This document shows, in pieces, positions 24,131 through 35,954 of a stretch of 64,000 nt of DNA (positions are counted from its first letter, which is position 1; every line of letters begins with the position of its first letter). The translations under genes and the position numbers were made by a program. The DNA lies in assembly GCA_003254905.1 (NCBI GenBank), contig QANU01043887.1, positions 1 to 64,000 of the forward strand, given 5' to 3'. Under the pieces are notes generated by a model. That model had not been told where the DNA came from. It made no database searches and was given only the letters and a program-made list of their open reading frames with translations. The DNA comes from Nissolia schottii. Taxonomy: Eukaryota; Streptophyta; Magnoliopsida; Fabales; Fabaceae.

Positions 24131-26344
24131 CTAAACATCATCAACCTCATTTCCTTGTCCAGTGATCCATTCATCATCGGAATTGATATCATCAAAAAGA
24201 AGAACGGGATTTCTCTTTATTTGCCTATTTTTTAGCTTCAAGTTGTACATCACATATACCAAGTCATTCATCTTTTTCTGGTGCAAGCGGTTTCTTCTCT
24301 TTGTATGAACCTAAAATCATAATAAAAGATCCAAAAACTTATGCTAAATCTAAACAAATCAAATCAAATCAAAAATATGGATTAACGTCACTTACCATTT
24401 CAAATGCACTCCAATTACGCTCACATCCAGATGAGTTGCATGTCAAGCTAAGAACACGGATAGCAAACTTCTTTAATTCTGGGCACCCGTCACCATACAA
24501 ATTCCACCATTCAGCAGGTAGCATAGTCTTCCGGCTACTCTTTGCAGTGTCCATACCAAACATACCCCGAGCATAATGAAAATCAGGCAGTTGCACACTA
24601 ATCTTGTTCCTCTCAGTCTGATCAAGAACCAATTTTCCCATACAATTATACAGTCCTTGTTTGATATCAGCATCATTAGAATTAAAAGTTTGGTCATAAT
24701 GAAAATGGGGATTAAGGTAATATGCAGCAGCATGTAAAGGCCTATGAAGTTGGCCTGCCCACCTCTCATCAATGATTTTCAAAATTGGTTCATAACTGCA
24801 AACGAGTACAAATTTAAAAGAACATTACATATTCTTCTATAAGAACTAAATCAGACAAAGTTGAACAAAGATTCAATTAGAATTGAAGTATACCTTTTCT
24901 TAACTTGACGAAAGTTGTTCTTTATCTTTTCCTTAGCTGAATGCATTGCATCATATATGAAACCCATAGCTGGTTTTTCATCTGAGTCAACCAAACGAAG
25001 GACGGTAATGAAAGGGGCAGAAGCCTTGAGACAAATGAGTATGTTCTTCCAAAATCGGCTATCCAAAGCTATGTTTTGGATTCTTTTCCCCTCAGATGTA
25101 GATGCAAATTTACTTGATTTCCACTCCCTTGAGCTAAACATGCTCATCAGAGCTCCACTATTGTCATTAAGACAAGATAGAGTCAAATAGGCAGTGGCAA
25201 ATCTAGTTGCCCCTGGCCTAATCAAGTCCTTCCCCTCTGTAAACTTCTTCATGATGCTAATGAGCATGGTTCTTCCATAGATGTAGGTAGTAATTCCTCT
25301 TCCCTTCTTTATGGTTGTTTGATGCACCTTTAAGTTTTTTTCCAAATCCTCCAATATCAAATCAATACAATGCGCAGCACATGGAGTCCAATACAACCCA
25401 CTCCTTTGTTGCATTAACATTTCTCCAGCAGCTTTGTAGTTTGCAGCATTATCTGTAACCACTTGGACTACATTCTCCTCCCCTACAAAGTTTATAGCAT
25501 CATCCAACATCTTCAAAACCTTATCAGTAGTCTTAGATATGTTAGAAGTGTCCAATGAATACAAGAAAACTGTTCCTTTAGGGCTATTCACCAAAAAGTT
25601 ACAAATACTACGTCTTTTCTTATCTGTCCATCCATCAGACATAATTGAACAACCAGTTCTCTTCCACTCCTCTTTAAATTCTTCAAGAGTCACATCAATA
25701 TTCTCCACTGCTTTTTTCAGAAGTTTTTCTCTCATCTCATGAAAGGAAGGGGGTTTATAGCCAATTCCATATCTCCCAACCATCTCACAGAATTTTGCAA
25801 ACTCAGGATTCTTAACAACATTGAAAGGCAAGGCACTTGTGTAGAAGAATATGCCGCACTGGTAATCAACTTGATCCTTTAAGTCCCTCTTCATAACTTG
25901 GTTTATTGTTGCCTGAACTCCCCCTCTACCTCTTTCCTTTGTACCAAAATTAAGAACACCTTTGCCTTTATCTTGGGAAGAATGGCCCTTTTCAGTTTCT
26001 TCAACATAATCATCATCAATTTTTCTTTTCTTTAGCAATGCTTCTTTAGCCTCTGCACAAATCTTCAACATCAACTCTCTAACTTCTTGAGGCACAGTAG
26101 CACAAGGTTCGACATTTTCTCTAGTACCAGCTAGATGATGCTTGAATCTAAAAATTCCTCTACTAATAACTTTTGAGCAATAATTGCATTTAACCTTCCT
26201 AGCATTTCCCTGGACATCAACCCCATGATTCCATCCAACGTCAAGTCTATTTCCAGCAGCGTTTTTGCTTCTAGAGGTAGCACCACGTCTATTGCCTGAC
26301 CCCGTTGACCTTGAACCAGTTCCTGACCCAATAGTTTCAGACAT
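24131..26344 (-). CDS. hAT transposase (BED finger, DUF659, hAT dimerisation domain)
   Basis: Three exons join in phase: 26344-24894, 24795-24396 and 24310-24131, with GT-AG junctions (donors GTATAC and GTAAGT; acceptors TTGCAG and TTTTAG). This gives about 676 residues. A BED-type zinc finger lies near residues 53-80 (C53, C56, H69/H70). DUF659 follows, with SIMSDGWTD and VTDNAANY supplying conserved acidic residues of the RNase H-like core. Exon 2 holds IDERW...LHRPLHAAAYYLNP and the dimerisation motif CNSSGCERNWSAF; exon 3 continues HTKRRNRL. The enzyme acts on element ends in the nucleus. The frame ends at TAG 24133-24131 but stays open to 23828 in the same frame, so a nonsense change probably removed an acidic tail of about 100 residues. 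The core is intact and activity is possible but unproven. Confidence 0.88.
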
Positions 26345-26457
26345 CCTAAAACCTAAATTGCAAATTCAATTCAGACATCCTTTGTTGCATTAACATTTCA
26401 TTCATCAAATTCAAAATATATCCCTTATCTATTCCATAATTCAACAACAATGAAACA

Positions 26458-27720
26458 ACCAAACCAATTAACCAAAGCATTAACCAATTAACCAAACAAC
26501 CAAACCAATTAATCAATGAAACAAATTATGAACACATTCACATTACACATCACAACCAAAGCATTAACCAAGAGTTTCAATGAAACAAATTAAATCAAAT
26601 AAAATAAAATCAAATCAAATACACCCATGACCCATCCCAATTTTAGCACAAGTTCAAACAATTCAAACATAATTCAAACATATTACTAAAAACAGAACTC
26701 ATAAATTACAAGCACAAGTTCAATATTGAAGGGAAAATTTTGATCATTCCTATTGAGACATAAACACAAACAGGTTGTGTGCATGTGAAGTTATGAGCAG
26801 GTAGCAGTGTAGCACCACGTTTATCATGCCCACATAACCACATTCATGATTCATCAATCAACAAACTGTAAATATTAACCAAACCAATTAACCAAAGCAT
26901 TAACCAATTAACCAAACAACCAAACCAATTAATCAATGAAACAAATTATGAACACATTCACATTACACATCACAACCAAAGCATTAACCAAGAGTTTCAA
27001 TGAAACAAATTAAATCAAATAAAATAAAATCAAATCAAATACACCCATGACCCATCCCAATTTTAGCACAAGTTCAAACAATTCAAACATAATTCAAACA
27101 TATTACTAAAAACAGAACTCATAAATTACAAGCACAAGTTCAATATTGAAGGGAAAATTTTGATCATTCCTATTGAGACATAAACACAAACAGGTTGTGT
27201 GCATGTGAAGTTATGAGCAGGTAGCAGTGTAGCACCACGTTTATCATGCCCACATAACCACATTCATGATTCATCAATCAACAAACTGTAAATATTAACC
27301 AAACCAATTAACCAAAGCATTAACCAATTAACCAAACAACCAAACCAATTAATCAATGAAACAAATTATGAACACATTCACATTACACATCACAACCAAA
27401 GCATTAACCAAGAGTTTCAATGAAACAAATTAAATCAAATAAAATAAAATCAAATCAAATACACCCATGACCAATCCCAATTTTAGCACAAGTTCAAACA
27501 ATTCAAACATAATTCAAACATATTACTAAAAACAGAACTCATAAATTACAAGCACAAGTTCAATATTGAAGGGAAAATTTTGATCATTCCTCTTGAGACA
27601 TAAACACAAACAGGTTGTGTGCATGTGAAGTTATGAGCAGGTAGCAGTGTAGCACCACGTTTATCATGCCCACATAACCACATTCATGATTCATCAATCA
27701 ACAAACTGTAAATATTAACC
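26458..27720. repeat. 420-bp unit repeated three times inside the hAT element
   Basis: Three head-to-tail copies start near 26458, 26878 and 27298 (for example 'accaaagcattaaccaatt' at equal offsets). Only two differences were noticed, both in copy 3 (near 27472 and 27591). They lie directly upstream of the transposase start, in its leader or promoter. The second partial copy of the element (near 29290) has only degenerate single-copy sequence there, so this is a recent amplification in one copy. Confidence 0.93.
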
Positions 27721-28305
27721 CAATCCAATCCATCCATGAACGTAAATGACAAATCTTGTATTGTATTTATATAATAAACTAGAAAGAGGTTGAAGCATCA
27801 AGCACTTGTGACTTGCCCGAGAATTGTTGAGGCGGGAGAAAGTGGGTGCAAGTGTGCAACACGCAACACGGACTCACGGAGTGGCGCGGCGGGGGACGAA
27901 CGGCGCCGGTGCGGTGAGGGAATGAGCAGAACGGCACGAAGCAACAGTGACCAGTGAGGGTGAGGGAGAATGGGAGATGATGGCACTATGGCAGTGAGGC
28001 AGGACGGGTCGAGGTCGATAGGGTCAGGGCAGCCCTAAGTCCTCACATTCAGAGGGAAAAACGGCGTCGTTCTCTTCCAAAATTAGCGTGTCCATCAGCA
28101 GCGCAAAACGGCGTCGTTTTGCAGTTTTAAGGGCCAGGAAGCAAAATCGTAAAAACGTGGGTAAAATCGCGATTTTGCACGATTTTGTCCGATTTTACCC
28201 GATTTTACACAGAAACGATTTTACACCCGATTTAACAAGATTTCACAACCTGAGATCGTAAAATCGTACGATTTTACGATTTAAATCTAGATTTTAATAA
28301 CCATG

Positions 28306-30442
28306 GCATCATCCAACATCTTCAAAACCTTATCAGTAGTCTTAGATATGTCAGAAGTGTCCAATGAATACAAGAAAACTGTTCCTTTAGGGCTATTCAC
28401 CAAAAAGTTACAAATACTACGTCTTTTCTTATCTGTCCATCCATCAGACATAATTGAACGTCCAGTTCTCTTCCACTCCTCCTTAAATTCTTCAAGAGTC
28501 ACATCAATATTTTCCACTGCTTTTTTCAGAAGTTTTTCTCTCATCTCATGAAAGGAAGGGGGTTTATAGCCAATTCCATATCTCCCAACCATCTCAAAGA
28601 ATTTCGCAAACTCAGGATTCGTAACAACATTGAAAGGCAAGGCACTTGTGTAGAAGAATATGTCGCACTGGTAATCAACTTGATCCTTTAAGTCCCTCTT
28701 CATAACTTGGTTTATTGTTGCCTGAACTTCCCCTCCACCTCTTTCCTTTGTGCCAAAATTAAGAACACTTTTCCCTCTATCTTGGGAAGAATGGCCCTTT
28801 CAATGTTGTTAAGAATGGCCTTTTTCAGTTTCTTCAACATAATCCTCATCAATTTTTCTTTTCTTTAACAATGCTTCTTTAGCCTCTACACAAATCTTCA
28901 ACATCAACTCTCTAACTTCTTGAGGCACAGTAGCACAAGCTTCGACATCTGCTCTAGTACCAGCTAAATGATGCTTGAATCTAAAAATTCCTCCACTAAT
29001 AACTTTCGAGCAATAATTGCATTTAACCTTCCTAGCATTTCCTTGGAAATCAACCCCATGCTTCCATCCAATGTCAAGTCTATTTCCAGCAGCGTTTTTT
29101 CTTCTAGAGGTAGCACCACGTCTACTGCCTGACCCCGTTGACCTTGAACCGGTTCCTGACCCAATAGTTTCAGACATCCTAGAATCTAAATTGCAAATTC
29201 AATTCAGACATCCTTTGTTGCATTAACATTTCATTCATCAAATTCAAAATATATCCCTTATCTATTCCATAATTCAACAACAATGAAACAACCAAACCAA
29301 TTAACCAAGAGTTATATTCCCTTATCTATTCCCTTAAGAACACATTGACATTACACATCACAACCAAACCAATCAACCAAGAGTTTCAATGAAACAAATT
29401 AAATACACCCATGAGGCCATGACCCATCCCAATTTTATCACCTGAGATTCTTCTCCATTTGGGGGTTTTGATCTCAAAAATAATTCAAACATATTACTAA
29501 AAACAGAACTCATAAATTAGAAGCACAAGTTCAATATTTAAGGGGAAATTTTGATCATTCCCATAATTGATACATAAACACAAATAGTTTGTAGAAGATA
29601 CTTTCAAATCAAAATCAACCCAACATGTTCATGATAAATGCAAGAATAAGAGCATAAAATCAGCCAGAGAACATTGAACCCGAATTCCCCTGCCCTTGCA
29701 ACTCTCATATCATGCCTACATTCATCAATCAACAAAATGTAAATATTAACCCAATCCAATTCCAATCCATGAACGTAAATCATAAATCATGTATAATGTA
29801 TTTATATAATAAACTAGAAATCAATCCGTGAAGCAGCAGTGAGGATGAGGGGGTGCAAATGCAATCATGTATTCATAAACTAAACAATCATCAATCATGT
29901 ATTCATAAATCAATCTGTGAAGCACTTGCCTGAGAATTGTTGCGGCGGGGGGCAGTGGGTGCAAAACGGCGTGGCGCGGAGGGGGGCGAAGTGGCGAACG
30001 GCGCCGGTGCGGTGAGGGCAGAAGGAGAACGTGCGTGGTGAAAGCCAAAAGGCACGAAGCAGCAGTGAGGGTGAGGGAGAATGGGAGATTGATGGCAGTG
30101 AGGGTGAGGGAGAATGGAGGAAGCAGCAGTGACAGGTCGAGGTCGAGGAAGCAGCAGCGATGGAAGCCCTAAGTTCAGAGTGCAAACGGCATCGTTCTCT
30201 AGCAAAACGCGCGTGCCCATGAGAAGTGCAAAAAGGCGTCGTTTTGGCAAGGTTTTGAGCGCAGACAGCAAACTCGTAAAAACGCCACTGAAATCGCAAT
30301 TTTGTCCGATTTTGTCCGATTTTACCCGATTTTACCCGATTTTACACAGAAACGAGTTTACACCCGATTTAACACGATTTCACAACATGAGATCGTAAAA
30401 TCTTACGATTTTACGATTTAAATCTCGATTTTAATAACCATG
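28306..30442 (-). pseudogene. Second, truncated hAT copy with broken transposase exon 1
   Basis: Homology starts abruptly: 28306 equals 25497 in the first copy (inside exon 1) and continues to a second right end at 30442. The exon-1 frames here are 29177-28809 (start through BED finger) and 28703-28287 (DUF659). They are separated by an insertion of about 24 bp near 28801 and the frame changes it causes. The first copy's right end (28305) is followed immediately by GCATCATC of this copy. Everything 3' of the junction in the transposase is missing. Confidence 0.88.
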
Positions 30443-31604
30443 TTGACAACTTTGTATTTAAATCATAAAAATAGGCCAAAATTTTAATTTTTTTAAAAAA
30501 ATAAACTGGCTAGCGGGCTGGCCCGCGGACTGACCATAAACGAGCCGGATCCTAAAAATAGACATAATTTTGGCCTGGCCTGTTTGACACCCCTAACGAC
30601 TGCTGGTTACTCTAACTGACTGTGTCAATTGATTGGGTTGAATACCTTGGTTAGTTCTACTAGCTAACTAGTTTGGCACCTTATGTTGGTTTAACTACCT
30701 GTTCTTGGACTGGCTACTTTAACCTCCACTACTATCTGTTATGGCTACGCTAGCTATGATCTTATGGTGATTGACTACCTTAGGATGGCTATACTGATCA
30801 ATGGTTCCTATGATAACTCTACCTTATCATCACTGACAGGCTTACCTAGCTTTACTGATTGCGTTTACTAGCTAGTTTGACCTTTGATGCTATGACTAAG
30901 CCTATGCTGGTTTAGTATTCTATTATGGTTACACTGTCTAACTATGCGATTACTAATTTCTCATGATTATTAGTTATACTGAGACGATGCATTGACTACC
31001 TACTACGTAACTAACATGACTTGGATGGTTAACTGTCTTACGACTATTATTGGCTAGTTGCTACTTCTGTACTGACTAGCTATTAGGGCTAAGTCGGGTA
31101 CTATTGCACTAGCTATCCTATTTTGGTTAACTATTAATGGACATGGCTTGACCGGTTAACTGCCCTACGGTTATAATAAGTTCACGACGTCTATGCTTGA
31201 TTAGATGCTACCTCTGTACTGTCTAATTGATGGGGGTACTAGTAAGTACTACTATGCTGGCTAATTACCTTGTTAAGGTTGACTACGGTTTGCTGGATGA
31301 CCACTAATGGTTTACTTGATACAGACTGAGTTAACTGTCATGACCTTAGAACATGGGTACTACTGCGTTGGACTAATAATTAGGGTTTATTGATGATTAT
31401 TGTTATACTAACTAACTATATTGGAACTATCAACTAGGTTGGCGTATTTATAATGGTTATTGTTGTTGGACTACCTTTCAACTATGGGAACTGTGTTAGG
31501 TAACTGAGTCTATGAATACGCTAAATCTGGGGACAAGACTTACCGAGTATATTGGACTCGTGTCGGGGTATTGAAGTAAATGCAATTGAAGATTCCTCTA
31601 CACA

Positions 31605-32740
31605 ATTATGACATATGCATCTTGGTCATTTGAGTGAGAAAGAACTGGTATCCTTTCCAAAAAGAAACTTATCTCCATTAATGGTACGTCTCTTAATTGT
31701 ACTCATTGTTTTACTAATAAGCATCATAGAGTAGTTTTTCATAATTTACCTTCTAAACAGAGACGTCATATTTTAGATCTTGTTCATATTGATGTTTGCT
31801 TTATGTATTCTAGAACCCTGGTGCCAAGTATTTTGTTACTGTTATTGATGATCACTCTAGAAAAGTTTGGGCTTTTCTTTTGAAATTTAAAAGCCAAGTG
31901 CTTGATGTCTTCAAGCACTTCCATGCAAGTGTTGAAAGAGAATAGGTAGAAAATTGAAATGTGTTCGAGCATATAATGGTGGTACAGGGGTCCGTTTGAG
32001 TATTACTCTAGAGAACAAGGTATTAGGCTTGAGAAAATCGTTCTGAAAACACCTTAGCACAATGGGTATCAAAGTGAATGAGTCGCACTATTCGTGACAA
32101 GATTCATTGTATGCTCTCTCAAGCTAATTTGTCTAAGGCATTTTTGGGTGAATCGATGAGAACTGCAGTCGATTTAATCAACATTTCTCCTTTCCACAGA
32201 GGATTTGGACAGGTAAAGTTGTTTCATATGATCATGTAGTGTTTGGCTGTAAGGCATTTGTTAACATTCCAAGAGATGCAATCTCCAAGCTTGATGCTAA
32301 TTCCAGATAGTGTATATTCTTGGGTTATGAGTCATGAAGATTTTACCTGTTGATTGTGGGATCCTGTTGATAGAAAAATCGTTATAAGTTGAGATGTAAA
32401 ATTCCTCGAAGACCAGACTATTGAAGATCCAAAGAAAACTGAGAAGCCTCCTACTATAATGAATGATGATTATGGGAAGATGTGCAAACAAATAATTAGA
32501 GTGGCGCAAGCGGAGAGCCTATTAATCTAACTGCCAATTTTCTCTTGAACCACCGATTTTGTCTTAGCTGAGAAGAAAATAGTTACAACCTTCTCAAGAA
32601 TATCTGCGCATGAATATCTAATGCTCACCAGTGGGGGAGAGCCAAAAATATTGCGGGAGAATTTCTAATGTTTACAAGAAAAAGTAGTTACAAGTCATAC
32701 AAGATGAAATGAATTCCTTGTGTGAGGATTGCCCAACTTA
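31605..32740 (+). pseudogene. Copia integrase remnant
   Basis: Across frames and stops one reads HLGHLSEKEL, then CTHCFTNKHHR (the HHCC zinc finger), DLVHIDV, YFVTVIDDHSRKVWAFLL (integrase core), and near 32080 MSRTIRDKIHCMLSQA followed by AFLGESMRTAVDLIN. All belong to copia integrase in the right order. The frame changes repeatedly. No reverse transcriptase or RNase H block and no 3' LTR follow, so the element is truncated at its 3' end. Confidence 0.8.
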
Positions 32741-34773
32741 ATTCGACAGTAAAATTTGTTGTGTAGGCCTCATCAATCTTGTGCCAACACATTTAAAAAG
32801 AAAAAAAAAAATCTATTCTATCTTTTAATTTTGTATGCCACCAAGTGAATGACATTGCTGATTTGCTAGAGATTTGTTTAGGATTTCAAATCCTAATAAT
32901 ATGGCCTCGTCCTGTGCGTGAATATCAAGCCAATGTGGCTTAATATAAAAAGGCTTCCATGTCTTTATTTTATGGCAATACACATACCGCAGCCACACGA
33001 GAAGAAATCAGCAGTGCCGCCATTAGTTCCTTTTCTTTTTTTTTTTTTTTTAGAGATTTTGCTCATTGGTGTATTTGTTAAGTATTCATTTGTTCTCTAT
33101 TTTTGGTGAGAATTTAATCATCTATTTTGTGATCACCTAGTATACTCAAAATGTCTTTTTCTCTCCTATTTAATCGGACTGTCTTTATCTACTATTTTTT
33201 AGATACATCGTTTTATGTTATCTTGATAGATAAATATTCTTATCATTATTTTATTCTCAAATTAATTTGTTGAGGGAATCTTTTATCCACTTATTAGTGA
33301 AGACTTTTGATGTATTATTTATTTTACATAGTAGAGAATTCCGTTCTTGATGACATCGTCGAAGGGGTTGTATCCAAGTTGAGAAGCATCCAATGGTTTT
33401 GGATTTGGGTGTGAAAAAGTAAAGACCTACGCATACACTATGCTTATTCCACTAACTAAAGGGTGGGTGGTATATCATTTGTCAGCAAAGAGTTGTGCAG
33501 TGCTTTATTACTAAGAAGGAAGGGAAAAGAATGGGGTGTCATCTTGCTAGTTCTTGGTGCTCACAGGTGGCTATGATGGTAGGTTATGGTGGTGGTGCTT
33601 TCAAGTTTTGTACTTTATTGTTGACTTTGTTTAAAGTTGATGTTGTTGCTTGCCATTTGTGTGTGTATGAGATTTGGTATATTTGTTTGTTATGTGGTGT
33701 GCTTCCCTGTATAGATTCTTGGTGAGCTACATTTATCTTCAAAAAAATGGTAGAGAATTTTTTGGGTTTGATCTCGTGATTTTTGTCCATCCCTTTGCGG
33801 GTTTTCATGTTAAAATTTTTTGTATGTTAATTTACTATTCTGTGAGTTTATTTGTCCGCCAATTTACTTATCTGTCAATTTTGCTCTTTATTTCATGTGC
33901 TCATATTTAATTGTCAAGAGGACGAAAAGGAAAAATATTCTAATTATTTTTGTACTCTTTCTTAACAAAAATCTCATACTTACTATCCAAAATTGTCACC
34001 ACTAAACTAATTCTAGTGGCTTAAAAGAGAGAAGAGATGATGAAACAAATTTTAATTAATATATATAATAGATAATATTTATTTTATTTTATGTCAATTA
34101 GGTTTAATTCGCCCGCTTCCTACAAAATTTATAATGGTTCCGCCCCAGCTCAAGAGTCTTCTTTTTCCTTAACTTGGGCTTCCTTAAGGAGGGGAGTAAT
34201 CAATCCTTTTAGCATGCGCTATAGAGCTCCATCCAACAAAGCATACGGAGATAATACATTCTCTAAGGTGTCGCCTGAATCAGATAGTACTAATGGCCCC
34301 TTAATTTTATGGTTAACTACCCCACCTTTGCATGTAGGTTTTTTTTATTTTTGAACAATATATTTTATCTCACTCATTTTCTCTGCTTTTCACTCAACTT
34401 ATAAATATAATAAAATGTTAGTTGTATTTGTTATATACGGATATTATGTTGATTGACTTTCCATCTCGTATTATTTGAGTCTTAAAATGATGTAAACTCT
34501 ATTGAGATCTCAAATAGTGACGAATGAAAAGTAAGTCGACACAGTGTCTCGTGTATAATAAATACAAATAACATAACTTATAAATATATTATCACTCCAA
34601 AAATTTAAAAATACAGGTTTACAAACTTATATTTAGTTGTATTAATATTAATACTAATACTCAAAAAAAAATTTTAAAATGTGTCTAGTATAAAATCTAA
34701 TATGATGTGACATGTTTGATTGTTTTTTTAAAACATTTTATAAAGACAGTTAGTACAAACTTAAAAATAAAAC
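32741..34773. other. Intergenic, no recognised gene
   Basis: AT-rich sequence. Frames of 60-90 codons at 33495-34005 overlap on both strands and show no domain. A segment at 34105-34330 is less AT-rich and open for 87 codons (34091-34354) but matches nothing I recognise; it could be a fragment of organellar or retroelement origin. Confidence 0.5.
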
Positions 34774-35080
34774 TTAAATATGTTTTTAATCTTTATAAAA
34801 TTAAAAATTTTGTGTTTGGTGGAATTAGTTCCTAAAAAATAATTTGGTAAGTTCTAGTCCTTGAAGAAAATGTTAATTGCTGATGTGACCGGTAAATGTG
34901 TCACGTGGCACGTCACGTGTAATGTCACGTGACACATTTAACGGTCATATTAGTACTTAATGTCTCATTCTAACCGCATGAACTAAAATCAACCAAATTC
35001 TTTTTTACTAATTCCTAACAAAAAAAAATCGGATACCAAACACAATTTTTAATTTTACACGGACTGAAAATACATTTAAA
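34774..35080. mobile_element. MITE with long inverted ends and three G-boxes
   Basis: The left arm TTAAATATGTTTTTAATC... and the right arm (read inverted) TTTAAATGTATTTTCAGTCC... pair over about 45 bp, both ending in TTGTGTTTGGT. The centre carries three CACGTG cores at 34902-34907, 34914-34919 and 34926-34931. It lies about 590 bp upstream of the SIP1-like exon at 35670. No target duplication was settled. Confidence 0.7.
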
Positions 35081-35669
35081 AAAAATGTATGGGTAAAAAT
35101 CTTTACACCAACTTTGATTGTAGATCAAAATTAATATCTATTAATGGTGAAAAATACAGTGCAGATTATTTTTGTGAATAAGCAGGGGCAAGAGAGGACC
35201 GCAATATTGCTAATTTTGCAACCACATCAACAAACCACAATCTGCTTGAGAATCGGAGCGTGTTGCTCTTTGCTGAAGGAGGAGGGTGCAACATCCAGCA
35301 TGAGATTCGGAGGCGCATATCAATCGCATTAAGCCTTCATTTATTCTTTCACAGATTCAAAGTAAATACAATGTAATGTTATCTGCATAATCTTATCTCA
35401 TAAAAATTAGCATAAACTGCTGTTGGGGTTGCATCCAGAACTAATATTTTCTATTGAAAAAGAAAATTAAAAGAATTTAAGGGAATTATTTATTTAAGAT
35501 CCACATGCAACCTTAGTAGCAGTTTATGTGAGGAAAGATTGTGTTGTAAACAATAACGTTACAATTAGGCATCACCACTCGCCCTTAGGATTTTCAAACA
35601 TAGGAGAATTAAGGAAGGAAATTATAAGGCACATACATATATATATAGATCCTGTTTTGTAATTGAAAA

Positions 35670-35954
35670 ATGGGACGGGCTCGGTTGGTTGCATCAGATT
35701 TTGTTGTGTCATTAATGTGGGTATTGTCAGGGGTGCTGGTTAAGAAATTCGTGTACATGAATGTGGGGTTGTACAATGAGCCCCTTGGTGAGATTTTGAA
35801 GATAGTGCTCAACATCATAAGCATGTTCGTCTTTGCATTCTTGGGGAAAGTAACCAATGGTGGCGCCTCCAACCCCATCAACATTTTGGCTAGTGCTGCT
35901 TCTGGGGGTTTCGACAACTTCTTGTACTCCATGGGTGCCAGAATTCCTGCACAG
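35670..35954 (+). CDS. SIP1-like aquaporin first exon (orphan or alternative)
   Basis: Its 95 codons begin MGRARLVASDFVVSLMW and end FDNFLYSMGARIPAQ, closely paralleling exon 1 of the SIP1 gene at 39697. The first NPA box is NPI (residues 68-70). The exon ends CAG/GTTAGC, a valid donor in the same phase 0 as SIP1 exon 1. I found no matching exon 2 or 3 between 35955 and 39600. It is either a partial duplication (pseudogene) or an alternative first exon that could splice to 41519. A TATA-like run at 35638-35648 is too close to the ATG to be convincing as its promoter. No disabling mutation is seen in the exon. Confidence 0.7.

Larger units (their letters stand above)
23486..30442 (-). mobile_element. 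hAT transposon with BED/DUF659 transposase, composite structure
   Basis: The ends are CATGGTTATCAAACTC and, inverted, CATGGTTATTAAAATC. Perfect 8-bp duplications TTGACAAC lie at 23478-23485 and 30443-30450. TAAACTCG/TAAAATCG words crowd both ends in both orientations. The composite is one complete copy (23486-28305) joined directly to a second right-hand portion (28306-30442) that has its own right end. The transposase is on the minus strand. A 420-bp segment is tripled upstream of the gene. The related MITE at 9727-10304 shares these ends. Confidence 0.9.
22808..30595. mobile_element. hAT-like non-autonomous element, split by an inner hAT
   Basis: It starts TAGGGCTGTCAAA and ends with the inverted TTTGACACCCCTA. 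The flanks ATGACTGC (22800-22807) and ACGACTGC (30596-30603) match at 7 of 8 positions, fitting an old hAT 8-bp duplication. Both arms are rich in GGCCCG/CGGGC words inside the ends. Without the inner element it is about 820 bp, with no open frame. TAGGG-type ends are typical of plant hAT elements (family knowledge). Confidence 0.7.
22166..31604. mobile_element. Unclassified insert in copia pol, carrying two nested hAT elements
   Basis: Outside the nested hAT elements, two flanks remain: 22166-22807 and 30604-31604. Related phrases occur near both ends ('ggactcactgagtacac' near 22316 and 'agacttaccgagtatat' near 31540), which suggests one element. The right flank is a quasi-repetitive stretch of short ACTA/GCTA/TGACT words with no coding frame. 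Class and exact edges are unknown. Confidence 0.4.

Noticed and set aside
33495..34005. Overlapping hydrophobic frames
   Set aside because: Both strands are open and sequence is AT-rich; hydrophobicity follows from T-rich codons.
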